In this document: positions 20,215 to 27,804 of the stretch, piece by piece | Layout of the letters: every line of letters starts with the position of its first letter | Numbering within the stretch: position 1 is the stretch's first letter | Origin: a bacterium SCSIO 12741 | Lineage (GTDB): Bacteria; Bacteroidota; Bacteroidia; Flavobacteriales_G; Salibacteraceae | Direction: 5' to 3' | DNA length: 64,000 nt | Assembly: GCA_024398055.1 (NCBI GenBank) | Contig: CP073749.1 | Coordinates: 4,340,594-4,404,593, forward strand | The notes under the pieces: generated by a model | Databases searched by the model: none | What the model was told of the DNA's origin: nothing | Seen by the model: only the letters and a program-made list of their open reading frames with translations | Made by a program: the position numbers and the translations under genes

Positions 20215-21087
20215 CTAATTGGAAATACGGAACTCCTGCGGCGTCATTCCGGTATGCTTTCGAAAGTACTTAAATAGGTTCGTAGGCTCCCCGAAACCCA
20301 GTTCGTAGGCTATGGTTTTAGCAGGTTTTGAACTTCCACGAAGCTGCCTTTTGATTTCCAGCATCCTACGTTGATCAATAACAGCCTTGGGTGAAAGTCG
20401 GAATTTCTCTCGGGTCAACCGTGCTAAAAGTTTGGGATGAATTTGAAGCTTTTCTGTATAAAAATCCACCTTAAACTCCGTTCGAAAGTGCTTCTCTAAA
20501 AAACGGGTGAACCGCCAAAGCATTTTGGAATCCTCATCAAATTCCTCCTGAGCATTAAGCAGAGGATCTTGCAATCGTTCACAAACGGTAAGAAACAGAC
20601 AAAGAGCATGGTAGAATCCAACTTCACGGGTTTCCCCCTCCCACTCCCGAAAAATCATTTTCATTTGATCCGAGAATTGTTCTAACAACAGCTTCTCCCT
20701 CTGCCCGATGTTCAACACCTGAACGCCAACCAAGGGACTTCCCATGTTGAATTGAAACAAATGCCGGATATCGTTGTCGTTGCGGTAAATGAAATCGGGA
20801 ACAAAAGCGATGGATTGAATCTCACAGGAATTGCGATCAAACTCTTCAAAATACTGCAGCTGATCTTTAGAAAGCAAGAGCAGTGTATCCGGCTCAAATT
20901 CGTACTCTTTAAAATCGACGTAGTATTTACCTCCCCCTTTTTTAAACCAAAACAACACGTGAAAATCCCGCAAGGAAGGCACAAAAATATCGTCCGATTG
21001 CATCAGCGTGGTATGATCCACAATGGCAAAAGGCAGGCCTTGTCCAGTATCTTTCGAGCTAAAAAAAGTAAGTTCTTCCGGGTTCAT
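20215..21087 (-). CDS. AraC-family transcriptional regulator
   Basis: A 290-aa protein with an N-terminal cupin-like sensing part (about 1-150) and a C-terminal AraC double helix-turn-helix (about 190-288; IAYELGFGEPTNLFKYFRKH and GMTPQEFR are diagnostic). The start codon overlaps the stop of pirin (TAATG), so the two are translationally coupled. Its likely targets are this operon and the MATE gene downstream, by position only. Confidence 0.93.
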   Translation of the reverse strand: MNPEELTFFSSKDTGQGLPFAIVDHTTLMQSDDIFVPSLRDFHVLFWFKKGGGKYYVDFKEYEFEPDTLLLLSKDQLQYFEEFDRNSCEIQSIAFVPDFIYRNDNDIRHLFQFNMGSPLVGVQVLNIGQREKLLLEQFSDQMKMIFREWEGETREVGFYHALCLFLTVCERLQDPLLNAQEEFDEDSKMLWRFTRFLEKHFRTEFKVDFYTEKLQIHPKLLARLTREKFRLSPKAVIDQRRMLEIKRQLRGSSKPAKTIAYELGFGEPTNLFKYFRKHTGMTPQEFRISN

Positions 21088-21905
21088 TAAAGCAAATTCC
21101 GACCAATGTTACGGATTCTTTCTAAACTGCGGTTTAACGCTTCATGATCCGTATGAATTTGCCCGCCTGAAGCAATGGTTGGCCAGGGTGACAGCTTGGC
21201 CAAAACCACAACGAATTTAGCTTTACGAGCTCCAGCCATAAGCTCCATTTTCCCCTCATTATGCTCCAAAACGGCCATTCCACCTTGAGCCAATTCCTCT
21301 TGCTGAATGAGTAGATCTCCCTCTCGAACAAAAATGAATCCCGTCGTTTGATTCGGCGGAGTTTCAAAAGACCAGCTTTCTTCAGGACTCAAGGTTACAT
21401 CCAGGTAAGTCATATTTACAGGCGGATTTAACCTTCCCTGAACTCCCTGGTAATTGCCCACCAAAACCTTCACTTGGTCTTTCGAGGGAATATCTTCTTT
21501 GCTCAATTGACCATACTCTACTTCACTTTCCTCCCATTCCGGCGGTAACTGTAACCACAATTGATGAATCGCTCCGGTCCATGTGCCCTCTACACCAGGT
21601 TTACGTTGATATCCCTCCTCGTGCCATACCCCACCACCGGAACGAATCCATTGTGCACCTCCATCTTGAATAACTCCTTCATGTCCTCCACTATCCCGGT
21701 GATGAAGATCCGTTCCTTCGAAATAGGTAATAATTCCAATGCCTGAGTGCGGATGAAATCCCACCTTAAATCCATTGCCCTCCTGGGTAAATTTTCCAGC
21801 ATCAAAAAAGACCAGGGGTTTTAGCTCCTCTCTCACTCGAGGAGATACGATAAATTGAACATCATTTTTAGCCGGTTGTTGGTACAATATTCCTCTTGTT
21901 TTCAT
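21087..21905 (-). CDS. Pirin-family protein
   Basis: The ATG at 21905 (MKTRGILYQQP) is preferred; the longer frame begins with an unlikely Cys-rich stretch. About 272 residues with two cupin folds; the N-terminal cupin shows HPHSGIGIITYFEG, HRDSGGHEGVI and GGVWHEEG, matching pirin metal-binding motifs (His/Glu ligands). Pirins bind iron and are reported as quercetinases or transcription cofactors; the function here is unknown. It is first in a unit with AraC and probably MATE, suggesting a response to aromatic or xenobiotic compounds. Confidence 0.9.
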   Translation of the reverse strand: MKTRGILYQQPAKNDVQFIVSPRVREELKPLVFFDAGKFTQEGNGFKVGFHPHSGIGIITYFEGTDLHHRDSGGHEGVIQDGGAQWIRSGGGVWHEEGYQRKPGVEGTWTGAIHQLWLQLPPEWEESEVEYGQLSKEDIPSKDQVKVLVGNYQGVQGRLNPPVNMTYLDVTLSPEESWSFETPPNQTTGFIFVREGDLLIQQEELAQGGMAVLEHNEGKMELMAGARKAKFVVVLAKLSPWPTIASGGQIHTDHEALNRSLERIRNIGRNLL

Positions 21906-22007
21906 CTTACTTTTCTTTTGAAGGAACAAAGGTCTACAGCAGCAACCGGGCAAGAAAGGTAATTCTGGGACTTAAAAGGGTTAAAATGAGATGCGAGAAA
22001 GGAGAAA

Positions 22008-22056
22008 CGAGATGCGAGATGCGAGATGCGAGATTCGAGATTGGAGATTGGAGATT
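22008..22056. repeat. Seven imperfect tandem heptamers (CGAGATG to GGAGATT)
   Basis: The units read CGAGATG three times, CGAGATT twice and GGAGATT twice, in perfect 7-nt phase; degenerate versions extend upstream to about 21988. The repeat lies between the divergent pirin and cyclophilin genes and ends 32 nt before the cyclophilin ATG. It shows a strong strand purine bias. Confidence 0.88.
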
Positions 22057-22088
22057 GACAATTGCATTTTCGGTTCTACTTTTGGGGC

Positions 22089-22877
22089 ATGAAGAAATGG
22101 ATGCTCCTCATATTGATTCCTGCGCTGGCTTGGTCTTGCTCAGAAGAACCTAAACCAGAAGAAAAACCTGCCCCGCCTAAAAAGAAGGTTGTTCAACCTA
22201 AACCAAAGCCAAAGCCCAAACCCAAAAAGCCACGCGGTTGGATCAACAACGGCAATGTGGTGGAACGCCTGACTCAATATGGCAAAGAGAATCCTGAGAC
22301 CATTGTAGACATCTATACCACTTTTGGAAAGGTGCGGGTGCGACTCTACAAAGACACGCCTTTGCACCGAGCCAGCTTTCTACTTTGGGCTAAGAAGGGC
22401 TTTTACAACGGGAGCGTATTTATGCGAGTAGCCCCCGACTTTATTGCTCAGGGAGGAGCCACGCATACCGATGAACAGCAGGCAATCAAACGCGAAATCG
22501 GGAAATACACCATTCCACCCGAATTTCACAAACACCATTTTCACAAAAAAGGAGCCTTGGGTGCGGCGCGTCACTACAAAGACAATCCAGAAAAACGCTC
22601 AGATTCGCACCGTTTTTATTTCGTTGAAGGCACCCGATACAACGAACCTACCTTAGCCAAATACGAGGAAACAAACGGATACAAATACACCAAAACTCAG
22701 CGGGATTACTACTTAGGAGAGAACCAGGGAGCAGCTCATATTGATGGCCAGCACACGGTTTTTGGAGAAATTATTTCCGGGTATTCGGTAGTTCCCAAGC
22801 TTACCCATGTGGAAACCGATTCCAAGGATTGGCCTATTGACGACCTGTTTATCGATAGCGTAAAGGTGATTCGTTGA
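22089..22877 (+). CDS. Lipoprotein cyclophilin-type peptidyl-prolyl isomerase
   Basis: The ATG at 22089 gives a lipoprotein signal (LIPALAWSC); an upstream TTG start was rejected because it precedes the signal peptide. A Pro-Lys-rich linker (PKPKPKPK) at about residues 25-50 leads to a cyclophilin domain (FGKVRVRLYKDTPLH, FMRVAPDFIAQGG, HTVFGEIISGYSVV). The domain has an insertion of about 60 residues rich in His and Tyr. Predicted to speed prolyl isomerisation of envelope proteins on the periplasmic face of a membrane. No operon partner. Confidence 0.9.
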   Translation: MKKWMLLILIPALAWSCSEEPKPEEKPAPPKKKVVQPKPKPKPKPKKPRGWINNGNVVERLTQYGKENPETIVDIYTTFGKVRVRLYKDTPLHRASFLLWAKKGFYNGSVFMRVAPDFIAQGGATHTDEQQAIKREIGKYTIPPEFHKHHFHKKGALGAARHYKDNPEKRSDSHRFYFVEGTRYNEPTLAKYEETNGYKYTKTQRDYYLGENQGAAHIDGQHTVFGEIISGYSVVPKLTHVETDSKDWPIDDLFIDSVKVIR

Positions 22878-22959
22878 TCCACTAATTAGCAAAGAACTCT
22901 CCACCGAAGTATGCGGCCGGTGAAAAGCCCTTCGCTAATAAACACAGGTTCTTTTTTCC

Positions 22960-23943
22960 TTAGTCACAAGTGCAATCATCGTTTCCATGCACTTTTACAT
23001 GAATGTTGTATGGTCCGGATTCTTCCGTGTAGTCAAAGGAGATGATGATTTTACCAAATGAATCCGTTTTGATGACGTGGTGGGAGTCATCTCCCCTTAA
23101 GTTGAGACCAATTTTTCGAATTTGGCCAGCCTTATCATACTTCAGCGGTTTGAATTGCAACTCCAGGTTGTAATCTTCCATGGTTCGAACCAATTCTTCC
23201 AAATCGATTTCTGACTCATCTCCTGAAATCTCAAAATAGAAGTTGGAGTTGTGATGCAATTCATCATGCTCATGGTGATTTTCTACAAAAATTCCTGAAG
23301 AATGGATCACCGTTGTTGTGGATACGGCATGTTCATCCCAGAGTCCAGGTGCCGGAGGTGCAGGTGGAGTCGGCGGTTCAGGCACATCGGGCAGCTCCGG
23401 TAATTCAGGTAATTCGGGAAGTTCTACCTCTTCCAACGATTCCAAAATTTCTTCGGGTATGGGTACAGGTTCGTCCAGCACATCTGGTTTAGTGGGCGGT
23501 TGTTCTTCCGCTTCGGGTTGTGGGGTTGGAGCCTCCTGGGTTTCAGGTTCCTGAATGGGGGAATCATCAGTAACCGGTGTGGGGGATTTCGCTTCTGTAT
23601 CCAGGGGCTCCAATATGGGTTTAATGTTCGTTTCCACCGGTGGCGGGGTGTCCTGAGGAAAAACCAATAAGCTGTCGGTCTGTTCTTCAGGTTGAACCAT
23701 AATGGGATTTTCTTTTAAAGGAGGCGTAGGTTCGGGTTGATTCGTCTGAATACCCAACCAAAGTGCTCCACCGGCAGCAGAGGTTAACACAACCGCCGTT
23801 AGCGGTTTTATCCACCCCAAAAGGCTTACAGCCCCACCAGCAATGGCGGCGCCGGCAATTAGGTTATCCACCTCGTCCAATGACATTTCTGCTTTTAAGC
23901 TGGCCCGGCCAGCCTCAAAATAGTGGTCCAATGAATGGCTCAT
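22960..23943 (-). CDS. Probable membrane anti-sigma or sigma-linked partner, proline-rich
   Basis: A 327-aa protein whose ATG overlaps the stop of the sigma gene (ATGA). The N-terminal 38 residues are cytoplasmic in prediction, one membrane region spans about 40-65, a Pro/Glu-rich stalk covers about 70-210 and the C-terminal domain (about 215-327) has a His-rich patch (NHHEHDELHH). There is no HxxxCxxC zinc motif of classical anti-sigma factors. The pairing with sigma and the single membrane region make an anti-sigma role likely, but this is inference from context. Confidence 0.65.
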   Translation of the reverse strand: MSHSLDHYFEAGRASLKAEMSLDEVDNLIAGAAIAGGAVSLLGWIKPLTAVVLTSAAGGALWLGIQTNQPEPTPPLKENPIMVQPEEQTDSLLVFPQDTPPPVETNIKPILEPLDTEAKSPTPVTDDSPIQEPETQEAPTPQPEAEEQPPTKPDVLDEPVPIPEEILESLEEVELPELPELPELPDVPEPPTPPAPPAPGLWDEHAVSTTTVIHSSGIFVENHHEHDELHHNSNFYFEISGDESEIDLEELVRTMEDYNLELQFKPLKYDKAGQIRKIGLNLRGDDSHHVIKTDSFGKIIISFDYTEESGPYNIHVKVHGNDDCTCD

Positions 23944-24452
23944 GCTACGGATTTTTTTTCGATTAATAATTGCTTCAAAGCTTCCCGTCCACGAACAATT
24001 CGGGCCTTCACAGCCGAGAGGCTGTCGCCTTGAATAGCTTGAATTTCTTTTTGAGAAAAGCCAGATAGCTCAAATAAAATCAGGGCCTCTCTTTGTTTTT
24101 CCGGCAATTGGTTCAGGGCTTCATGGAGAAATCGCACATCAGCTTGCAAGGATGGATCGGCTCCTGAATCCTGGGCATCTCCTACTCTACCGGTTTCTAT
24201 GGATTCCCATTTATTCTTATGCCTCAAATGTTTTGAAAAGCGGTTGCGAGCTACTCCAATGAGGTAGGATAAAAAGGCATCTTTTTTCTTGATTTTGTGG
24301 TAATTCTCCAGCGTTACCAGTACCGAATCTGACAGAAGATCTCTTGCCGATTCGGGTTCTCCGGTCAATACTTCACAATACCTTAAGAACTTGGCATGTA
24401 CTTCTCGATATTGTTCGGTAAACTGCTGCTTGTATTTTTCTTGAGGAGTCAC
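23940..24452 (-). CDS. ECF RNA polymerase sigma factor
   Basis: A 170-aa protein with sigma region 2 (about 20-85, including SARDLLSDSVLVTLENYHK and FLSYLIGVARNRF) and region 4 (about 110-165, LPEKQREALILFELSGFSQKEI). No region 3, typical of ECF factors. It is coupled by a 4-nt overlap to the downstream membrane partner. Target promoters are not identifiable here. Confidence 0.93.
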   Translation of the reverse strand: MTPQEKYKQQFTEQYREVHAKFLRYCEVLTGEPESARDLLSDSVLVTLENYHKIKKKDAFLSYLIGVARNRFSKHLRHKNKWESIETGRVGDAQDSGADPSLQADVRFLHEALNQLPEKQREALILFELSGFSQKEIQAIQGDSLSAVKARIVRGREALKQLLIEKKSVA

Positions 24453-24552
24453 AATAGGATAGTCCCTCTACGGAAGAAAAAGTTACATGGACTTCACAAC
24501 TTTTTCGCAAAAAACAAATAACACACTAAATAACAGCGCATTATATCCAAAA

Positions 24553-25410
24553 TTATTTTCGCAATAATTCAAGCATTTTGCTTTCCCAAGGCTCAAAACC
24601 CATCTCATCGACCACTTCATGACCTGCACCTTCTACGATCACTGCATCCTTGAGGGGGTTCTTATAACCTTCATAAACATGGAGCATATTGGGGTAGGAA
24701 GCCACATCGTCTGCCGTACCATGAATCCATAGGAAGTGCTTTTGAAATTCTCCCAAGGCCGAAGGAATATCGTAACCAAAATCGGTTACATAAGTGGCTG
24801 AAAGACTTAGGCTACCCGTGGCATCTTGCAGCAACACATCGTCCGTGGTTTGTGGTGCTTCCAATACCATCCAGGGAGTTCGCATAACATCCGAAAAGGC
24901 ATTTGCCTCTGCTGCTGGCATGGTTCCCAAACTATGACCATAAAGTAGCAAACGATCCTGGGTAAGGCCATGTTCCTTGAGCCAAAGCATACAAGCATCC
25001 ACATCAGCCAACATGGTTTTGATGTGTTCGGTCTTTCCTTCTGAATTACCAAATCCGCGGTAATCAAACATCATAACCCCAAACCGGTGTTGGCCACCGA
25101 TATTAGCAAAATCAGCAGCTCGTTGCCAATAGTCATCCATGTTTGGTGCATTGCCGTGCAAATAGAGAATGATGGTATCCTGGCTAATCAACCCCAGATC
25201 ACCGAGGTACACACACTCCAATTGTGCTTTACTTCCCTGGTAGTTGGAAGTAACCTGAAACCGATGCACCAGACTTTCATCTACGAAACGATTACTTAGC
25301 TCGGCATTGGTAAACTTGTATTCACCAGGCTCTCCCTTTAGCATGAGTTGGTCCACATCGTTGTTACAGCCCCACAAAAACCCTAAAGTAGCGACCATTA
25401 AAATCTTCAT
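24553..25410 (-). CDS. Alpha/beta hydrolase lipoprotein
   Basis: The ATG at 25410 was chosen because it lies 1 nt after the upstream gene's stop and gives a good lipoprotein signal (LGFLWGC). The ATG ATG at 25425 is an alternative. About 285 residues: oxyanion-side LYLHGNAPNMDDYW, nucleophile motif GHSLG, an acid in TADDV and a histidine in GAGHEVV, all in the normal order. A BAAT/FrsA-like or DUF-type serine hydrolase; substrate unknown. In an operon with the barrel-like lipoprotein. Confidence 0.85.
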   Translation of the reverse strand: MKILMVATLGFLWGCNNDVDQLMLKGEPGEYKFTNAELSNRFVDESLVHRFQVTSNYQGSKAQLECVYLGDLGLISQDTIILYLHGNAPNMDDYWQRAADFANIGGQHRFGVMMFDYRGFGNSEGKTEHIKTMLADVDACMLWLKEHGLTQDRLLLYGHSLGTMPAAEANAFSDVMRTPWMVLEAPQTTDDVLLQDATGSLSLSATYVTDFGYDIPSALGEFQKHFLWIHGTADDVASYPNMLHVYEGYKNPLKDAVIVEGAGHEVVDEMGFEPWESKMLELLRK

Positions 25411-25411
25411 C

Positions 25412-26086
25412 TTATTGAGCATCACCTATCTCCTTTCGATTAAAACGATAAGCCACTTTCAAGTAAATACCGTATCCTCCATAACCTCCAATAGAATTGA
25501 CCTTGGTTTGAGGGATGAGTAATTTCTTATTGAAGTTTAACCATTTGTATTCTGCGCCCAGGACCCACTTTTTGGCTTCGTACTGATACCCCACTTGTAG
25601 GTTAGGATGGAAAAAAGTAGACTTATCCAATTCAGTTTCCAGCAGGTGCCAGTCATACCATTGGGTAAAACCCAAATAGATCTGACTCTTCTTCCAAACG
25701 GTCCAGTAGGCATTAACGGTAGTTTCCGGATAGATTCGGAAGGATCCATTTCTAAAAGCAACCATGGGATTGATAACGAGGTTCGCACTAATTCCGGGCC
25801 GCCATCCCTGCGGTTGAAGCAAACCAAAATTTGCTCCTAAATCCAATTGAAGGGTATTGAAGGATAAGGCTGAAGTGTGCAAACCTCCAAAAAGGCTAAC
25901 CTTGTCTGTAAGGCCATGTGCCGCAGAAATGCTGGTGAGCGGAATGGGTGTGTTAGCCGCAAAGGGACCTCCTGCATCAGCGGCAATACGCCACTCCCCT
26001 TTTTCTAAGGGTTTAATTACCCGGGTGGTAGAGCAACTGGTGACCAATAAAAGGACCATTGCCCCCAAGAGAATTTGTACTTTCAA
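25412..26086 (-). CDS. Barrel-like outer-membrane lipoprotein
   Basis: A 224-aa protein with lipobox VTSC. The rest is rich in alternating hydrophobic residues and aromatic girdle residues (about ten amphipathic strands), ending in an aromatic-containing strand (GIYLKVAYRF), like small outer-membrane barrels. The function is unknown. It is followed by the hydrolase lipoprotein with only 1 nt between stop and start. Confidence 0.7.
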   Translation of the reverse strand: MKVQILLGAMVLLLVTSCSTTRVIKPLEKGEWRIAADAGGPFAANTPIPLTSISAAHGLTDKVSLFGGLHTSALSFNTLQLDLGANFGLLQPQGWRPGISANLVINPMVAFRNGSFRIYPETTVNAYWTVWKKSQIYLGFTQWYDWHLLETELDKSTFFHPNLQVGYQYEAKKWVLGAEYKWLNFNKKLLIPQTKVNSIGGYGGYGIYLKVAYRFNRKEIGDAQ

Positions 26087-26107
26087 GATGGAAAACAGAT
26101 TTTAGGA

Positions 26108-26521
26108 TTATGACTGAAGACCGGGGCTTAGATGAAGGTTTATTTCCATTCCATGCTCCAGCACCTTATGGACGGGACAGCGCCCAGCTACTCGATTTAA
26201 CCTTCCCCATTGATTATCATCGAAATCGCCTTCAATGATCACGTGTACATCAAACCGGTTTTGAGGACCTTTTTCATCGGAAGGACGAGAAACTTTGGCC
26301 GTAACTGCGCCATATTCCCAGCCTTTGTGATTGAGGTACATTTTAAGCGTGATCACTGTACAAGAAGCCAATGAACCGGCCAAATACTGAAACGGTGTAG
26401 GTCCTAATTCACCTCCTCCCTTTTCTTCAGGCTCGTCGGCCAACAGATGATGATCATCGATGTAGAGATGTGTTTTGAAATTGGGTTCATTGGAATCCAG
26501 GGAAGCTTCAATGGGTTTCAT
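26108..26521 (-). CDS. OsmC/Ohr-family protein
   Basis: A 137-aa protein of normal family length. The two reactive cysteines are visible: LASCTVITLKMYL (about residue 53) and GRCPVHKVLEHG (about residue 116). OsmC-type proteins reduce organic hydroperoxides by a thiol mechanism in the cytoplasm. The gene lies 36 nt downstream of the FAD oxidoreductase gene on the same strand. Confidence 0.92.
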   Translation of the reverse strand: MKPIEASLDSNEPNFKTHLYIDDHHLLADEPEEKGGGELGPTPFQYLAGSLASCTVITLKMYLNHKGWEYGAVTAKVSRPSDEKGPQNRFDVHVIIEGDFDDNQWGRLNRVAGRCPVHKVLEHGMEINLHLSPGLQS

Positions 26522-26557
26522 ATTCGTTATTTCTCAATCAGGCTAAAGGTAAACAAC

Positions 26558-27676
26558 CTAACCGAGTTCCCCGGCCAAAAGGGCAGCCCTCTTTCCAGTC
26601 TCCATTCCCAGGGCTACGCCCATTCCCCCTAAACGGACCGCGCACCCCACCCGATCAGAGACAGGTGCTATCCAAGGTGACTTACTACTCCCCACCCCCA
26701 TAATTCCAGACCAGGAACGTTCCAATTCCCATTTCTGCCCGGGAAGAATGACCTCGTTCATCAATGTTCTCAAGTCAGACTGGATGAGATCTGTTGTTAC
26801 CATTTCAGTGGTAGTTTCCCCTTGTTTATCCAGTTGGCGACCGCCTCCGAGCAATACTCGACCGTCAATATTCCGAAAATAGTAGTAGCCTCGATCCAGG
26901 TGAAAGGTCCCCTGGATATTCAAATGGGGCATCGGTTTAGTTACCAAAACCTGAGCCCTGGCGGGCTGAACCGAATCACCTAACCAGGATTGCGCAAACC
27001 CGTTGCTACAAATAAGTACCCGCGAAGCTTGAATATCTGGATGACCCTGCACCGAAATGGTGACCTGTGAAGGGTTTTCACTCCACTCCTCCACTTGTGC
27101 TCCATTCAAAACCAATATGCCCGATCGCTGAACCATTTCCAAGAGGCATTGCATTAACCTCCCCGTGTCCAGTTGTCCCTCGAGGGGATTAAAAAGCAGT
27201 CCCTGAATACCAGAAAAACCAAAGGTGTTGTCAGTCTGGCGAAACAATTCCGGGCCCAAGTCATACTTCAGCCAATCATTAATCCGCTCCCGATTGGCAA
27301 GAGCTTCTTCCCAGGCCTCCGAATCTCTGAATAATTCATACCCACCCCATCGATGAAACCCGATCCGGTCTGTTCCAAACGTGGATAGCAATCCTTGAAG
27401 GCCCTGGTAACGCTGAAGCACCAATTGTTTTATCTCTTCCGGGTCATGGTGATTCAGATCATCCAGCAATTCACCCAAGGAACCAAAACAAGCAAAACCC
27501 GCATTGCGACTACTTGCTCCCCAAGGTAGCATACCTCTTTCCAAAACCAGAATATGCCAGTCGGGATGTTGTTTTTTGGCAAAATAGGCAGCCGACAGAC
27601 CCGTAATTCCACTCCCGATAACCACGAGATCGGGTTTTCCAATCCATTCCTTTTGTTCCCAGTAGCTGAAATTCAT
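26558..27676 (-). CDS. FAD-dependent amine/amino-acid oxidoreductase (DAO family)
   Basis: The ATG at 27676 (MNFSYWEQKEW) was chosen; the longer frame adds 28 residues unlike the family. A 372-aa protein with an N-terminal dinucleotide-binding motif VVIGSGITGLSAAYFAKK and WGASSRNAGFA; the C-terminal motif RSWSGIMGVGSS-to-GGMGVALGME fits the family's second FAD contact. Resembles the GlpO/glycine oxidase-like or gamma-glutamylputrescine oxidoreductase group; the substrate cannot be told. Cotranscribed with OsmC, which may cope with peroxide produced, by inference. Confidence 0.88.
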   Translation of the reverse strand: MNFSYWEQKEWIGKPDLVVIGSGITGLSAAYFAKKQHPDWHILVLERGMLPWGASSRNAGFACFGSLGELLDDLNHHDPEEIKQLVLQRYQGLQGLLSTFGTDRIGFHRWGGYELFRDSEAWEEALANRERINDWLKYDLGPELFRQTDNTFGFSGIQGLLFNPLEGQLDTGRLMQCLLEMVQRSGILVLNGAQVEEWSENPSQVTISVQGHPDIQASRVLICSNGFAQSWLGDSVQPARAQVLVTKPMPHLNIQGTFHLDRGYYYFRNIDGRVLLGGGRQLDKQGETTTEMVTTDLIQSDLRTLMNEVILPGQKWELERSWSGIMGVGSSKSPWIAPVSDRVGCAVRLGGMGVALGMETGKRAALLAGELG

Positions 27677-27804
27677 GTCGTTGTGTATCCGATATGGGGT
27701 AAAAATATAGAACCACAAAATAATGGAATGAGCAGAAGAATCCCTGCACTTTGACCGCATTTAACTGAGGGTGCTGCCTCTCAATTGTATTACATTTGGC
27801 CGAG

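Noticed and set aside
23318-23554. Gly/Ser-rich plus-strand frame of 78 aa
   Set aside because: It is the antisense of the Pro-rich stalk of the sigma partner on the minus strand; low complexity alone explains its openness.
27796-27804. TTG start for the SpoIIE-STAS protein
   Set aside because: It overlaps a promoter-like TACATTTG and adds only three residues. The ATG at 27805 is better.
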